This document shows, one piece after another, positions 1 through 12,124 of a stretch of DNA of 64,000 bases. Numbering within the stretch: the stretch's first letter is position 1; each line of letters starts with the position of its first letter. This DNA is from Rosellinia necatrix. Taxonomy: Eukaryota; Ascomycota; Sordariomycetes; Xylariales; Xylariaceae. The stretch is from positions 4,774,001 to 4,838,000 of the forward strand of contig JAGYVD010000003.1 of NCBI GenBank assembly GCA_021209875.1, read 5' to 3'. Position numbers and translations under genes: made by a program. Under the pieces are notes generated by a model, which saw nothing but the letters and a program-made list of their open reading frames with translations, searched no databases and was not told the DNA's origin.

Positions 1-436
1 AGGCGCCTGCCTGCCTATATTCCTCTTTCCTTTTCCTCTTTCCTTTTAGGACACGTGCTGACCTTATATTTAATGTGTTAGAGGTTTGTAGGCAACCGTG
101 ACCGTGTATTGCTACCTACCTAGGCAAGTAAGTACTAGGTAGTCGAATGCAAGAGCAATTGCGGCCTTTTAATTGGCTCGGAGGGTCGGATGATCCCACA
201 TAAAAGTGTCATTATGTAATCCCCCTTTTCTCACCCGTCCGTCCACATCCAGCTCATGCACTCCCTTCTGGAAGCACTACACTTCACTCTTTATTAGCGA
301 AATCCTCTTTCCCTTCGAGAGTGGCCTCAATGACCTTCAATTCATTGGTCTACTTTGATTCAGACAGGGGTGCGCGTGCTAGAGAGCGCCAAGCAGCTAC
401 GCCAAGCATATATATACGCCTACCTACTCGGATGTC
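1..436. other. Intergenic / upstream of Zn2Cys6 gene
   Basis: No gene is seen. The stretch holds a pyrimidine-rich repeat (tcctctttcctttt twice near the start), a CCTACCTAGG motif around 113-124 of the kind scattered through the window, and a short tatatata run near 408-416 that could belong to the promoter of the next gene. Confidence 0.5.
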
Positions 437-3415
437 ATGTCTGGCTACGAAGAGACCCAGCCAACTTACAGTCACAGCGTCGCCCATAGTGTCACCCATA
501 CCTGTGTCGCCCATAGCGTCGCCCATAGTGTTAGCGTCACCGATAGCGTCACGGATTCTACACCACGCCGTCCTCGCCCACCGCCAAACAGGCGCCGCGA
601 TAAACCACAGCTAAGTTGCAATCTATGCCGGCGTCGAAAGTGAGCCCATATCAATCAGCCCATACCATGTTGAGATTCACGTGTCATTCTCATTCCTCTG
701 ATCGCCCCTGGCTGATAACCAATACCCACCTCGACAGACTGCGGTGTGACCGTCTTCGGCCATGTTCAACTTGCGAGGTAACATGCAGTATCACCTTCAT
801 GGGGACTCCACATCTTGATACTAAATGGTTTCATAGAAACGTGGACTTGAGTCATCGTGTGCTTATGCTGTGAACAGTGCCACGTTGACACCCCCCACCA
901 GTGCTCGGGATAGGCTGAGACACCTGGAGGATCTCGTGGTGTCGTATATGAACCGGAACGAGGGGACGGCCACCTCTATCTCAACGCAGTCTTCTCCGAG
1001 TATTGAGGGACTTGATGTCTCGCCCGCACCCCCCGATGTCGGCAGCTTAAAGTCCAGTGGCACGGAAACGAAGTACCAGGACCAAACCCACTGGAACTCT
1101 ATACTACATGCAATTTCCGAACTCAAGGAAGATTTTAGCGAATTGGATAACCTCAAAGATTCTCAGCCTGCCCCCGGATCACCTGAATATTCATCCATCA
1201 ATTCTTTGGATTTCCCCCTTTTATATGGCTGTAGGCATTGCAGCAAAGAGGAAATCCTGGCGGCCTTGCCCTCGAGAGACTTAGCAGACGGCCTCGTCAC
1301 GCAGTGCTTTGAGCTACTTGAGCTCTCGTCATGTTGGTGTGACCGAACGACGTTACAAGTCTGTCATCACTAACCTATCTGAATAGGTGCTCTCAACAAA
1401 CGCGAGTTCCTCAAACAGGTACTGTAACTAAGGGCTTCCCGAATAAGTATATGCTTACGATCCAGTAGTATGCCTCATTCTGGGAAAATCCCCAGGGGGG
1501 TCCCTATTATGTGGTTGGGGTTGCTTTTTTAGCACCCTTTCAATAGCAATAAACTTTCGAGAATTTGATACCGAGCAACTTCGATGCGGCCCGCAGCTGG
1601 ACTACATCTCGCTTAGCACTAGCTATCGTGAAAAGACTGTCCAGTGTTTGATGCTTGGACAGTACACTAGATGTGGCCCCTATGTCATCGAGACCTTACT
1701 TCACTATTTTGCAGCAGAATTCATGCGGCGACGTGATGTTAATAATGAAGCAGTAAGTCATTTTTGATGTGCTTTCTTGTCGTCTCCGTCGGTTTTGGAA
1801 CTAACCCCATCAAGATGTTGAGGCACCAACACCACAACTGAAATGCCCACAACTAACCCGGGTTCTATAGTGGATAATCTTGAGCACCACAGTGCATCTC
1901 GCAAGTACGTCAGTTTTGTTACTTGTTATGGCGTTAGCGATACTACGATTCACGCCCGCATGCCACTGCTTAAACTAGCAAAATTAATCGATTGCTTCAT
2001 AGTGCGAATGGGTTACCATAGAGACCCCGACCATTTTAAGTCTATTTCGCCATATGGTAGAATCCCTAACATACCCATATACTCGTTCCAGTGCTGACTT
2101 GGACAGAGGGCGAAATGAGACGTCGCGTATGGGCAATGTTATATCACTTAGGGTCCGTATACAACATACTATTCCAGGCCATGCCCTAGACTCAACCGTT
2201 TTGCAATATTATCGCTAACCGCGCTATAGTGAGCTACCATTTTTACGTAACTTATCGTTTTGCAATGGGACGGCTTCAAGTCGTGTCAGTTCATCCCAAT
2301 CACAAATGCTAACAGGGGGTAGATAGTACGACGGCTGGGCAGTTGGGGGTTCCACGCCTAATCAATGATACATTCGTCGATACAGCTGAGCCGCGGAATC
2401 TCCTTGATAGCGACTTCGAACTCAGTTCAGCCGAGCTGCCACCGTCCCGTCCGGACAACGAACCGACTCCAATATTGGTTGTTTTGGCGAAGCTTCGTGC
2501 TGGCCGTGTGTATACGGCTGTGGCTACGGTGGCTACAAGCACGCAACCTCCTACATACGCCCAGATTCTACAAGTTGACCAACAGCTTGAGGATGTGTTC
2601 CAGAAAATCCCAGAGTATTGCAGAATGCAACCCCGGACGGATTCCCTAGTAGACCCTCCGCAGGTGCTCCTGCAGCGAATCTTTATCCAGATGAACCATC
2701 ATAAAGCCCAGATTATCCTTCATTGGCGATATTTGGCCCTGGCAAATAAAGACGGCCGATACTCGTACTCTACCAGGGTCACTGTTTCAGCTGCGCTCAA
2801 GATTCTCAACCTACTTCAATCTATCCACGAAGGCCTTAAAACGGGAGGACGCCTTTACTCGGTCAGGTGGCGGGTTACGTGCTTCTTCAGCCACGATCAC
2901 CTGTTGGCCATCAGCATCCTGTGTTTCTACCTGCAGCGCAACGGTGACACGATTGGCGAATGCGAACTCGGCGAGATCAAGAAAACCCTGCGTCAATCAA
3001 GGCATACATGGGATTCCCGTACCCCTATATCAACAGAGGTAAAACAAGCCGCTGCCGCCATTGAGGCAATCCTACCAGGGATTTTTGGAGATGACCTTGA
3101 CCAAAACCCGAGCGAGGACCAAGCATTGACGCCGGCTGATAGCTATGGGAGCTCCTCACTCAACGGATTTTCCAATACCCAGGGTATTTATTTCACTGAT
3201 CTTCGGGGCTAGGTATAGTCCAATTGATTCACCGCTAACGAATCAAACCACTAGATCCCTTTGTGGGCTCCATGTCGCCCTTCTTCGATCCGATGTTCGA
3301 GGGCGCTCCTCTGTTTCCCTCGCATATCAACGACATGGGGGCCTTCATTGATTTGGTCCTCGGTGGCTCGATCGACCCTTGGGGCGAGGTAAATACATAC
3401 ACCAAGAACGCATGA
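437..3415 (+). pseudogene. Zn2Cys6 fungal-specific transcription factor, probably broken
   Basis: A DNA-binding regulator of the GAL4-like Zn2Cys6 class with a downstream fungal_trans-type middle domain. Joining 437-639, 738-777 and 837 onward restores a perfect C-x2-C-x6-C-x5-C-x2-C-x8-C cluster, followed by a heptad-like linker (RDRLRHLEDLVV). Later recognisable pieces are 1387-1418 (LNKREFLKQ), 1469-1752, about 2000-2056 (RMGYHRDPDHF), 2107-2150 (GEMRRRVWAMLYH), about 2338-3183, and a last exon 3255-3415 ending TGA. Reading from FWENPQG to INFREF requires removing one G from the G6 run at 1495-1500 and one T from the T6 run at 1525-1530. The parts around 1753-2000 and 2150-2337 match nothing expected. 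The N-terminus also carries an imperfect minisatellite (VAHS/VTDS, about 478-557). Either a young pseudogene or homopolymer sequence errors; the family call is firm, the broken state less so. Confidence 0.7.
478..557. repeat. Imperfect minisatellite in the Zn2Cys6 N-terminus
   Basis: Degenerate repeats of about 9 bases (gtcgcccata / gtcaccgata type) encode alternating VAHS and VTDS units just before the zinc cluster. Seen directly. Low-complexity N-termini are common in this family. Confidence 0.6.
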
Positions 3416-4944
3416 GTTTCTTGCGCTGAATACTAGTGAAGCCTCCCAATCTTGTGTCATTGCTCTAACGGCCTCCGCAGCCGCGATATCATAAGGGGCT
3501 GTATATAGGGCTACCCTACTCTGCTGCATACAGTCTATGTATTTTTATTAACTCTAAGGAATCGGTCACGTACTTATGGGTGGGTTGAAATAGGAGACCC
3601 CTTTCATATGGGGAATATAGTCTCAATTATACAGCTGTATATGGAGCGTCTGGTACGTTGAGGGCAATTCGGTACATTGGCTTTGGAGTTTTGAGTGTGG
3701 GGGCTGTCTGCCAGGTGCGGCTTCTTCACCACTCGTAATCTAAGATTCTGGGTTTGGGGGGTGCGAGGGATAATGTATGTACAAGTAGTGAAAAATTGAT
3801 ATCACCACCTACAACTCAAGTAGACTATCGGAATTTTTTATTTATTGAATAATATGATATCTACACTACTATCTGCTGCCGATTGACTTACAAGATCCAA
3901 GATATTGGACTGCCCCTGACTCTAAGCCACGTGATCTAAATGTGGGTGGATACTGCTGCATCTAAGGTGGAATGCTGATACAAGTCAGCCTCAATCGCCA
4001 TCAGAGGCTTTATGAATCAGGCGACCAGTGACCTGGCCTTTTAGTTTATATGGGAAACGGTACAAAAGACCAATTGAGGCTCGATTTCTGTCTGTAGAGG
4101 CAGCAAGAGCTGATCGATGCAATCCGCCACCTTGCCGCTTTGGGCTTAGTGGTGAATGGTGGCTGGGTCATTCGACTTGTTCCCTCCCGACTCCCGACTC
4201 CCGACTCCCGACTCCCGACTCCCGACTCTCGACTCTCGACTCTCGACTCTTCATGAGATCCGATCCGACAATGCAATGGTATTTAGGCACATAGCCAGCA
4301 CTAGGCCTGGCCAACACGCACCGATCTCTTGGGGCCTTCCCTGTGTCGCTGTCGTCTGACCTCGCGCGGCTAGTCCTACCTATTCGCAAATGGTGTACAT
4401 CACTGTGCGAGAGATGCTCGGCATCCTCCCACGACCTGGCAACATACCGACGAGGTTACCGAAACGGTGCTCGTATGGGGCACCGTAGCCTGGTTCGGCA
4501 CCATCCCCGTCACCATGGCACTACCATTGCACGATTTGGAGCGCGGCGGTGGAGATCCGAGGTTGGAAGCCACCTCGTGAAGTTCCCCTCTTTCCATCGG
4601 GGTGGGCGGGCGCACACCAGCTACTGAGCCGAAGGATTCTGCGCTATGCTCAGACTCACGCACATGTTTTGCTTTTCGACACAACCACTAGCAAAGAGCC
4701 AAAGGGTCGATCATCTCGTAGCCAATTGTGCTCGGCCCGTCATAGCCCCGCTAATGTGAGGGATGCCATGCCTATCTTCATCTTCGTTTCTACTTGTTTC
4801 ACTCTATCCGCGTGTGCCTGCGTGTGGACGCGTTGCTACTATTCACACTTACCACCTTGGAGGATTATGAGCATTCGTCGAGGTCAAACATAATCCCCCC
4901 GGAAACCAATTGCTATCACCGTTGGCTCGCGGGACGAACGAGAG
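3416..4944. other. Intergenic region with heptamer repeat
   Basis: No gene is supported; open frames here are short and lack domain-like sequence. A GT...AG alternative ending for the transcription factor (donor at GAG|GTAAAT near 3388, acceptor near 3480) is possible but adds only unremarkable residues. The main feature is the heptamer array at 4184-4250. Confidence 0.5.
4184..4250. repeat. CCCGACT / CTCGACT heptamer array
   Basis: About nine head-to-tail 7-mers: roughly six copies of CCCGACT followed by about four of CTCGACT, differing by one C-to-T change. Because 7 is not a multiple of 3 the array is open in several frames, which explains the spurious SRLPTPDS-like translations. Confidence 0.9.
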
Positions 4945-5888
4945 ATGGACGACGCGCCAATCGTGCCGGTGACCGCACCCTGGCAGCTGAAGGGTACAGT
5001 CTATAGCGTTACGTTCTTTTCCCAAGCGGGAAATCTCCCGGACCATGCATACTCTCCGTTAGAAAGAGACTCGGCGTATTCGTCGGCGGCCGTCTCCGGA
5101 GAGCATCGAGGGGGCATCAGCCAGTTCCAGATGATCCGCTACACCGAAAGCCCGGTCGGGCCGTACGACGAACTCATTGTCTGTCCGGGGTCATTTAACT
5201 ACGAGGTGGAGGAAGGCGGCAGGCGAAAGGTGAAGAAAGATTTGCGGATCAGCCGCATCTACGTCTCGCAGAAGTACACCTGTTGGAATGGCCGGACCAG
5301 TTCGTTGCTACCTCCCCACTCACCACCGGCCCAGAGATCAAGCCTGGGCCGTGCCCGACTCATGCCGGACACTAACGAACGGGGTGATTAGATTGGAACA
5401 TTCCTAAGCACCTGGCCCGCTTTGAGTGGGACGACCTGGGCGGCGGCGGAACAGGGGTCCGGGTGTACCCGCACGACACCACGGGAGACTCGTCGGAACT
5501 CCGACCCGACACCGTGTCGCTATTCCAGGCGACGTTCAAGCCGATGCGCTGGACGCCTAGCTTCCCCTTCTCCGTGTCCTGGCTACGGTATGTCGGCCTC
5601 GGCGCGTGCCTGGTGCAGCCGCCGCTGCCCGAGGGCCAGGGGTCGCAGGGCGAGCTGCCGGGCACCGAGCGCTGGTGCAAGATCGTCCCCGGCCAGGCCA
5701 CGAAGCGCGCCTCCCTGGCCTGGGCCGACCTGTCGCAGCGGGACGAGCGCGGCGAACCCGTGACGAGCGTGGCGCACGAGAACTTCTGGCCGGGCCTGGG
5801 CCGCTGGCAGATCGCCCTCAAGCTGGACGACGCCGTCATCGACTTCGGCGACGGCATACACTGGGACGCGCCGAGGACCAAGCTCTGA
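4945..5888 (+). CDS. Conserved fungal protein, possibly acetoacetate decarboxylase-like
   Basis: Two exons, 4945-5299 and 5392-5888 (phase 1 intron, GTTCGT...TTAG, 92 bp), give 283 residues. The join restores NGRTNWNIPKHLARFEW across the splice. Conserved-looking blocks are PWQLKGTVYSV near the start, GGISQFQMIRYTESPVGPYDEL around residues 52-75, RISRIYVSQKYTCWNGR around 103-119, and ELPGTERWCKI and ENFWPGLGRWQIALK near the end. I recognise this pattern as a fungal hypothetical family that I believe has the acetoacetate decarboxylase-like fold, but no catalytic lysine motif can be asserted by eye, so the enzymatic role is unproven. No signal peptide is apparent. Exon 2 is markedly GC-rich (third positions mostly G/C). 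Confidence 0.85.
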
Positions 5889-6604
5889 GAGCCGTTCCTG
5901 CGAATCAACGGCCGATGTCCAATTTGTATAAGCGCTTTCCCGTCGTTGCCCACATATTGATAGTGTTTCGTTTAGTCTTAGGTGCCCTCGAATAATATTC
6001 AATGTGTATAGTGGAGGTAGCAAGGCATACTTCCTCGTGCGTCGTGAGGCTCCTTTTAACTCGCATATGCATGTCTTCCCTTATTAGGTAGTCAGCGGGT
6101 ACCAGGACCAAGAAGTGATCAAATTTCCTTTCCTATAGTGCACTATTTTGGAGGACCCCCAAAAAAAAAAAAAAAAAAACTCACCCCGTTCCCATTTGGG
6201 ATGTAATATCTAGAAGAAAAATCTCGTTCTTCAATGCTGGCCATTCCTGTCGTTAGAGAAATGCCTATGTTAAGCCAACCTTGTACTACCTACGTGCATA
6301 TTATATATTATTGTCAGTTTGCACGTGACGCAGCCAGTCTACTTGTGCATACACTACCTACCTAGGTAGGTGCCTGGGTAGGTATAGTTAGAGTAGTTAA
6401 TTATGGGTCTATGGCAGGCTCCTGCCCCTCATCGAGACCCACTAAACGGTAACCCCGGTATTGCACCCAAACAGAATAGCGCCGTCCTGACTTGTTTACT
6501 TGCGAAAGTCAAGTTTAGTTGGTGGGCTGGGTCCAACGCGGCCAACGTTGACATAGCATCAAAAGTGATCGCAACAACAAGTCATAATATCGCCTCGTCC
6601 CAAG
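5889..6604. other. Intergenic spacer
   Basis: No gene is seen. It contains a 19-base A run at 6161-6179 and a CCTACCTACCTAGGTAGGT palindromic block near 6354-6375, followed by the promoter and leader of the condensin gene. Confidence 0.5.
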
Positions 6605-9431
6605 ATGCCTCGCGTTGCCCAGGTGCCCCGCGCGAGCGCCGGCTCTCCCTTCAAATCACCATTAAAGTAAGGCTCACATCCTTTTTATTTTATTACTAGT
6701 AAACTATTCTATTATTGTTATTTTTGATTTGTTTTTTCATTTATTTTTGATTTATTTTTGATTTATTTACATGTCATACGGCCGGGTAACCCCGGCGAGC
6801 AGTTGCCGAGGCCCAGATCTGACTGTGACTGACCGCATATGCGTAGGATCCCTCTGAACGACGACGCCCAGGAGAAGAAAGGCCGATTCCACTCCCGAAA
6901 AGCCCGCCACGAGAAGCAGATCAGCGAGCTGCAGCAGGCCGCCGCCGCCACGCCCGCGAAGAAGGCCGGCTTCAGGCTGGCCGACCTGGACAGTGCCTCT
7001 CCCCGCTCGAACCCGCGGACGCCGCGGCGCGGCGGGGAGGTCGTGGTGGGCGATGACGATGACGACGACGACGACGACGTCGTGGTCATGGGCAGCGGCG
7101 TCACGCCCATGAAGCGCGTGCCCATCCTGGCCAACTTCGAGGAGTGGATGAAGATGGCGACCGACAACAAGATCAACGCCGCCAACTCGTGGAACTTCGC
7201 TCTCATCGATTACTTCCACGACATGTCCCTGCTGAAGGACGGCGACGGCGTCAACTTCCAGCGCGCCAGCTGCACCCTCGACGGCTGCGTCAAGATCTAC
7301 ACCAGCAGAGTCGACAGCGTCGCGACGGAGACGGGCAAGCTGCTGAGCGGCTTGGCGGACAGCAATTCGAAAAAGAAGGGCAAGGATGGCGAAGGGGAGG
7401 GCGAGGAGAGCGAGGAGGAGGAGGTGGATGAGGACGGCAACGTCGTCCGGAAGAAGACCAAGAAGCGGGTAAGTTCGGTCCCGGATCACGATCGCGGGGA
7501 CGGCCTTGTTGATAGTGGCATAGCAACGATCATCGGAAGCGACTCTGGCCCCGTCATTTGCCTCCCTGCAACTCAAGAAATTCGAAATGGAGTTTGCCGT
7601 AGACCCCTTGTTCAAGAAGGCGTCCGCCGATTTCGACGAGGGCGGCGCCAAAGGTCTTCTGTTGAATCATCTCATGATCGACGCCCAAGGACGCATCGTG
7701 TTCGACAGCAGCGATGACGCCAACGACAAGTCGGCAGATGGCATTAAACCTCGACGAAGGGAGGACGTGATCGCCGAGGAGGAGGATGAATTAGAAGAAG
7801 GCGACACAATCACGGACGAGCCGGCCGAGACGGAAGATGATGAGGATGTAGAGATTGACATCACCGCTCTCGGACTCAAGTTCTTCCCCGATCTTAACCG
7901 CCTGGACGAGCAAGATATCTGCCCTTCGTTAAAGACCTTCGACCTCGGAAACCCCTCCGGATCACTAGATATCCCGTTCTTGCGCGCCCCGGAAGGCGAC
8001 GAGGAAGACGAAGATATCCTTGGCGAGGCTGGTAATAAATCCGGCATGTTCATTGACGAGGACAACCCGATGGGCTTCGACGATATGACCGCCATTGGTG
8101 GATTTGACGTTGGCGAGGTCGCGTTCGGCGAGGGTGGCGAAGCCTGGGCACGAGAAGCTGCTTTAGAACCTCAAATGCGCCCATATAACATCGGGCTTGG
8201 GGATGGAATGGCTGGGGGCGAAGGCATCGAAGGGCTGGACGACGAGAACGCCGACTACGTCGTTTCTATGAACCATGCCAAGAACGGGGACAAGACGCAT
8301 GAGGATATTCTCGGCTACTTCGATCAAGCCCTTCAAAAGAACTGGGCCGGACCAGAACACTGGCGGATACGGAAGATCAAAGACGCCAATAAGCCAGAGG
8401 CGGCCACTCGGCAGCGCAAAGAGAAGGAGCTGTTCGAAATCGACTTCGCCTCGCCACTTGATGGCAAGCTTGCTGAGACCATTTATACGCCAGCCTCAAG
8501 TAACTTGACTATCTCTCTAGCTAAAAAGGACTGGAAATCCAAGACCCGCAACCTTCTGCCAGACGACAAGCACTTCAACTCGAAACAGCTGCTTAGCCTT
8601 TTCCTCAAGCCCAAGGCGCGGATGAGTAGCAGGCGAAACCGATTCAACTCCAGAATAGAAGCTGCTGGCCAGTCAAATAACATCCACGCGGCTGACATGA
8701 ACGAAGCCTTTTGGGCGCAGAATGAGCCCTTACAAAGCCGAGAGGATGATACCGTTCTGCCCCAGGGCGACTACGACGCTAATTTCTTTGATGACGAGAT
8801 GCCGCTCCCTGGCGGTGGTATGTTGGACGACGACAACGACGAGTTCGCCGACGCCAGGGACCACTTCTCGCCTAGTGCCGAGGCGCCACCCACAGAGGCG
8901 CTCGGCATCACAACGATGTTTGATGCTGGTATGACTATGGGCGGCTTCGGCACACAACTAGTCACGTCCACACGCCGGCTACGACCCGAGTATGTACAAT
9001 ACGCTCGCGTCGCTAAGAAAGTCGACGTTCGTCGGCTTAAAGAAGAGCTCTGGAAAGGCCTTGGATATTCCGAGACCCAAAACGTGAGTCGCATATCAGC
9101 TGCTAATAGTGGTAAATCCCCTTGTTGTTTGCATTTTGACTTACACCCTTACGAACAGGATCTCAATCGGTCAAGATTGCCAACACCTCCGACTGAAGAG
9201 GAGGCGGCAGACAAGCAAAAGGAAGAACCGCCGCTCAAGTTCACCCAGGTTATGAATGATCTCAAATCCGTCTATCCAAAACCGATCATGGACGACATCT
9301 CAACGAGCTTCTGTTTCATCTGCTTGCTTCATCTAGCCAACGAAAAGGGCCTCGTTATCGAGAACACACCCGAGCTTCTTGAACTCGAGATTCGAAAGGA
9401 CTGGACTGCCGAGATTACGGAGGCGGGTTAA
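6605..9431 (+). CDS. BRN1: Condensin complex subunit 2 (kleisin, Brn1/Cnd2/CAP-H)
   Basis: Kleisin that bridges the SMC2-SMC4 heads of condensin and is needed for mitotic chromosome compaction in the nucleus. Exons 6605-6666, 6847-7468, 7524-9083 and 9159-9431 give about 838 residues, typical of CAP-H. Exon 1 ends SPLK and splices into IPLNDDAQEKK; exon 3 opens with the barren signature TLAPSFASLQLKKFE followed by DPLFKKASADFDEGGAKGLLLNHL. The C-terminus (VMNDLKSVYPKPIMDDISTSFCFICLLHLANEKGL) is the winged-helix part that contacts the SMC head. Very acidic stretches (a D run near 7049-7077 and E-rich 7390-7430) and phospho-rich linkers fit the family. The last intron (9084-9158) is 75 bp with no stop, so its retention would insert 25 residues without breaking the frame; the GTGAGT...ACAG borders favour splicing. 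Confidence 0.95.
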
Positions 9432-10284
9432 TGGGTTAGTTAGCCCTCCTCATGTCGAGATGAGTCTTCGTTGGTGTGGGAAACGTGTGGGAACAGAACT
9501 GAAGACGTCGGATTGGCTGGCAACCAACTGATACCTTGGACAGCTGGCGTCTTCGCGGCTATTAGATAGAATATGATTCTCTTTGGGGGCATGAGACACG
9601 CTTTGTTATGATATATTGCGGGGGCGAGCGTGTTGAATACAGACAGTCCTTAAACCACGGGAGTGCACGCGGGCTGAGGGGGCTCGGAATATGTCGTATG
9701 AACTTCATGGGTAGCAATACATTTCTAGAAGCGATTATCCAACCTCTCATCAATCTTCCTCTACTACCTAACTTCCTCATATGTCCACAGTACTTTTTTG
9801 ACTTCCGTGAAATGTTAGGGAAAATAATTTAGTTGGCATGAGCCTCCTTACCTAACCCCTTACCTACCTAATCTCCTTCGTTGATAACGCTTCGCGCAAC
9901 GTTCCAGGCCAACGACAGATGTGCACGCTTCATGTCAGTCCCCCAAATCTCTAAATAACTGGTTGGGGGTACTGCGTCAGTTCCAAGAATTTTTATCCTG
10001 GGTGCATACAGGTCGTATGTTGTTCATCACCTACCCCTACCTAGGTAGGCAGGCATAGGAAAATAAATCTTGATATTTTTTATTTGTTTATTATTTAATC
10101 ATTTCATTTTTACCTTTTTATTTTATTTCATTTATTATTTTATTTCTTACTTTCCCTTCAAGTTGCGGTGTAGGTCGTAAACCCAGTCAGTCTATCCAAA
10201 AAAAAAAAAAAACATGCCCGTGACTAATTCCCCCATCACCACCATTTGTGGAGGAGATAGGTGATCCCAAACCACCTCCTTTCC

Positions 10285-10336
10285 CATTCATCCATCCATC
10301 CATCTATCCATCAATACATACATACATACATACATA
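10285..10336. repeat. (TCCA)n/(TACA)n tetranucleotide tract
   Basis: TCCATCCATCCATC followed by ACATACATACATACATACATA. Interrupted microsatellite, seen directly. Confidence 0.9.
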
Positions 10337-10562
10337 ACGAGCGCAAGCGAAGTGGGAGGGGTGGTGGAAAAACATATACACGACAAATAATTCCTCCCCT
10401 TCCCCTTGGGCGACCAACGTCATTTTCCCCACGAGCACGGACACACAGATGGCCCTCCAAGCAACGACCTGACTCGAGCGAAGAGAGCTCTGCTACTTAC
10501 TTTTATCTATCTAGATCTAGCTGAGCCTAGTGTGAAAATTTCACGGACCCCGAGGTGACACG

Positions 10563-10580
10563 TTTTTTTTTTTTTTTTTT
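10563..10580. repeat. Poly-T run
   Basis: Eighteen uninterrupted T residues in intergenic DNA. Confidence 0.95.
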
Positions 10581-10624
10581 AATTATTATCCCGCTTTGCC
10601 TAGTTACATTAAGATTAAGTAAGT

Positions 10625-10668
10625 GTGTATGTAGGTATGTATGTATGTATGTATGTATGTATGTATAT
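10625..10668. repeat. (GTAT)n microsatellite
   Basis: About ten copies of GTAT with one GTAG variant at the left edge. Confidence 0.9.
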
Positions 10669-10918
10669 ACGCTACCTTACCCTCCTACCCTTGCCCAACC
10701 CAATCCGATCAGACTTGACCCCTGAGTGGTTTAACCCCTCCCACCCCCCCGAGTCGACAAAGACCCAGAAGAAACCCCCGCTCCGCCAGACACCGATCTC
10801 GATGACTTTTCATACCCCGACCCAGGGTTACCCTGGGTTCCACGTCCCTGGAGCCCCTTATCCTGCCTACCGTCTGATTCGGATTTCTCGCGGCTTCCTC
10901 CCGTTGTATAGCCGAGCA

Positions 10919-10995
10919 CATCCATCCATCCATACGTCCATACGTACGTCCATACGTACGTCCATACATACGTACATATGTACATGTGTATGTAG
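10919..10995. repeat. (TCCA)/(TACG) compound microsatellite
   Basis: Alternating TCCATCCA, TACGTACG and TACATACG units, partly self-complementary because of the ACGT cores. Confidence 0.85.
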
Positions 10996-11056
10996 CGTCG
11001 AAGTCCGTTCCCCTCCATCCCTCCCCCTACGTTAACCCCCCTCTCTGGCGCGACCA

Positions 11057-11091
11057 AAGGCAAGGGGGGGAAGGGGGAGGGGGGAAGGGGG
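11057..11091. repeat. G-rich purine tract
   Basis: Four or more runs of four to seven G residues separated by AA or A on the plus strand. This composition could form a G-quadruplex or triplex; the structure is inference only. Confidence 0.7.
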
Positions 11092-12124
11092 ACAACAATC
11101 CATTTGATAGGTCCCATGACTCCCTCTCGGCGTCGCAGAAGGGGAAGAAGTCTGGGATGCTCGATGTCGATATTTGGAATATGGATAAGCTCATTCTGGT
11201 GGAGTTTTTGTGCATACAGGTAGGTGCCGCGTGGGTAGTGTAGACCCGGCTCATGCAAATTTGCCCTGATTGATTACGTTTCGTTCTACTCCTACGAGTA
11301 GCGCACACAGACTTCCTCGTCGTAGCGGAATTCATAGAGACAGACATTGGCTTAGGTAACGTGGGATAAGCCGATGGGAGACAAAAAGTCACGTCTCTAC
11401 CTCTATCTAACGGTATCTCGTAGACCTGCGTGCACATGGCTGTGTACAATGATACAATATCCCCTATTATCTATGTGCGCGCCGCTGTATATCATCAGCT
11501 TGAAGATGCGTGCGACCAGGGTTGTTCCTCATTTCTGCTGTTGCTACTCGAAGCCTGGACGGCCTCGGTATATGCTAAGTTCCCACCTGTATGGCCCTTT
11601 TCAGCGGGCCGCTGCCCGTCCACCCGTCCAAGTCCTCTGACGTAGCCATTTCCGATCGTTCCGGCGATCCTTCACCGGGCTGTGACACCCACCTAGTAGT
11701 ATCCCTACCAACTCCTGAAACTTTATAGAGAAGAACAACATTCTCATTCCGGCCCCTGCGCAGCCGGGAATGTTGTATATCACGGACGCCGATTCCGGAC
11801 CGGTGATTGTCTGAATAGCAGGGCACGATCGCTTTGACCCCGATCTTAACTCCGGTTGAGGCCGCTTTTATATCTGACCCGGCATTGGTCTAGGGCGACT
11901 GCGCATTTGATGCACATTGATCGATAATGATGTGATGGCGGTGCTACCATGCCTATTCGGATGACGACTGGAGACATGCGGATGCTATTTACAGGGTAAA
12001 TATCGTTTATACCCTGTTGAACCGATATTTCCCCTGATATCTCATGCGCCGAAAGGAATATATAGAGTGGAACGGTCTGGGGATACCTGGAATTGAGAGG
12101 AAGTTGATATGGTGAAAAGCGCAA

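Larger units (their letters stand above)
9432..12124. other. Gene-free convergent spacer between condensin and the HMG-box gene
   Basis: Both flanking genes point into this 2.7 kb. I see no coding frame with domain-like sequence. It is dominated by simple repeats: T-rich TTTATTTTATT runs at 10070-10150, poly-A near 10199-10212, poly-T at 10563-10580, tetranucleotide arrays at 10285-10336, 10625-10668 and 10919-10995, and a purine tract at 11057-11091. A CCTACCTAGGTAGG palindrome lies near 10033-10048. Confidence 0.6.

Noticed and set aside
4028..4389. Several overlapping frames of 67-88 codons on both strands around the heptamer array
   Set aside because: They arise because a 7-base repeat is open in all frames; the translations are only repeats such as SRLPTPD.
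5372..6023. Minus-strand frames up to 193 codons opposite exon 2 of the 4945-5888 gene
   Set aside because: Shadow of a GC-rich coding exon; no conserved sequence, and the plus-strand gene explains the open frame.
6763..7651. Minus-strand frame of 294 codons
   Set aside because: Antisense shadow of the GC-rich, acidic condensin exon 2.
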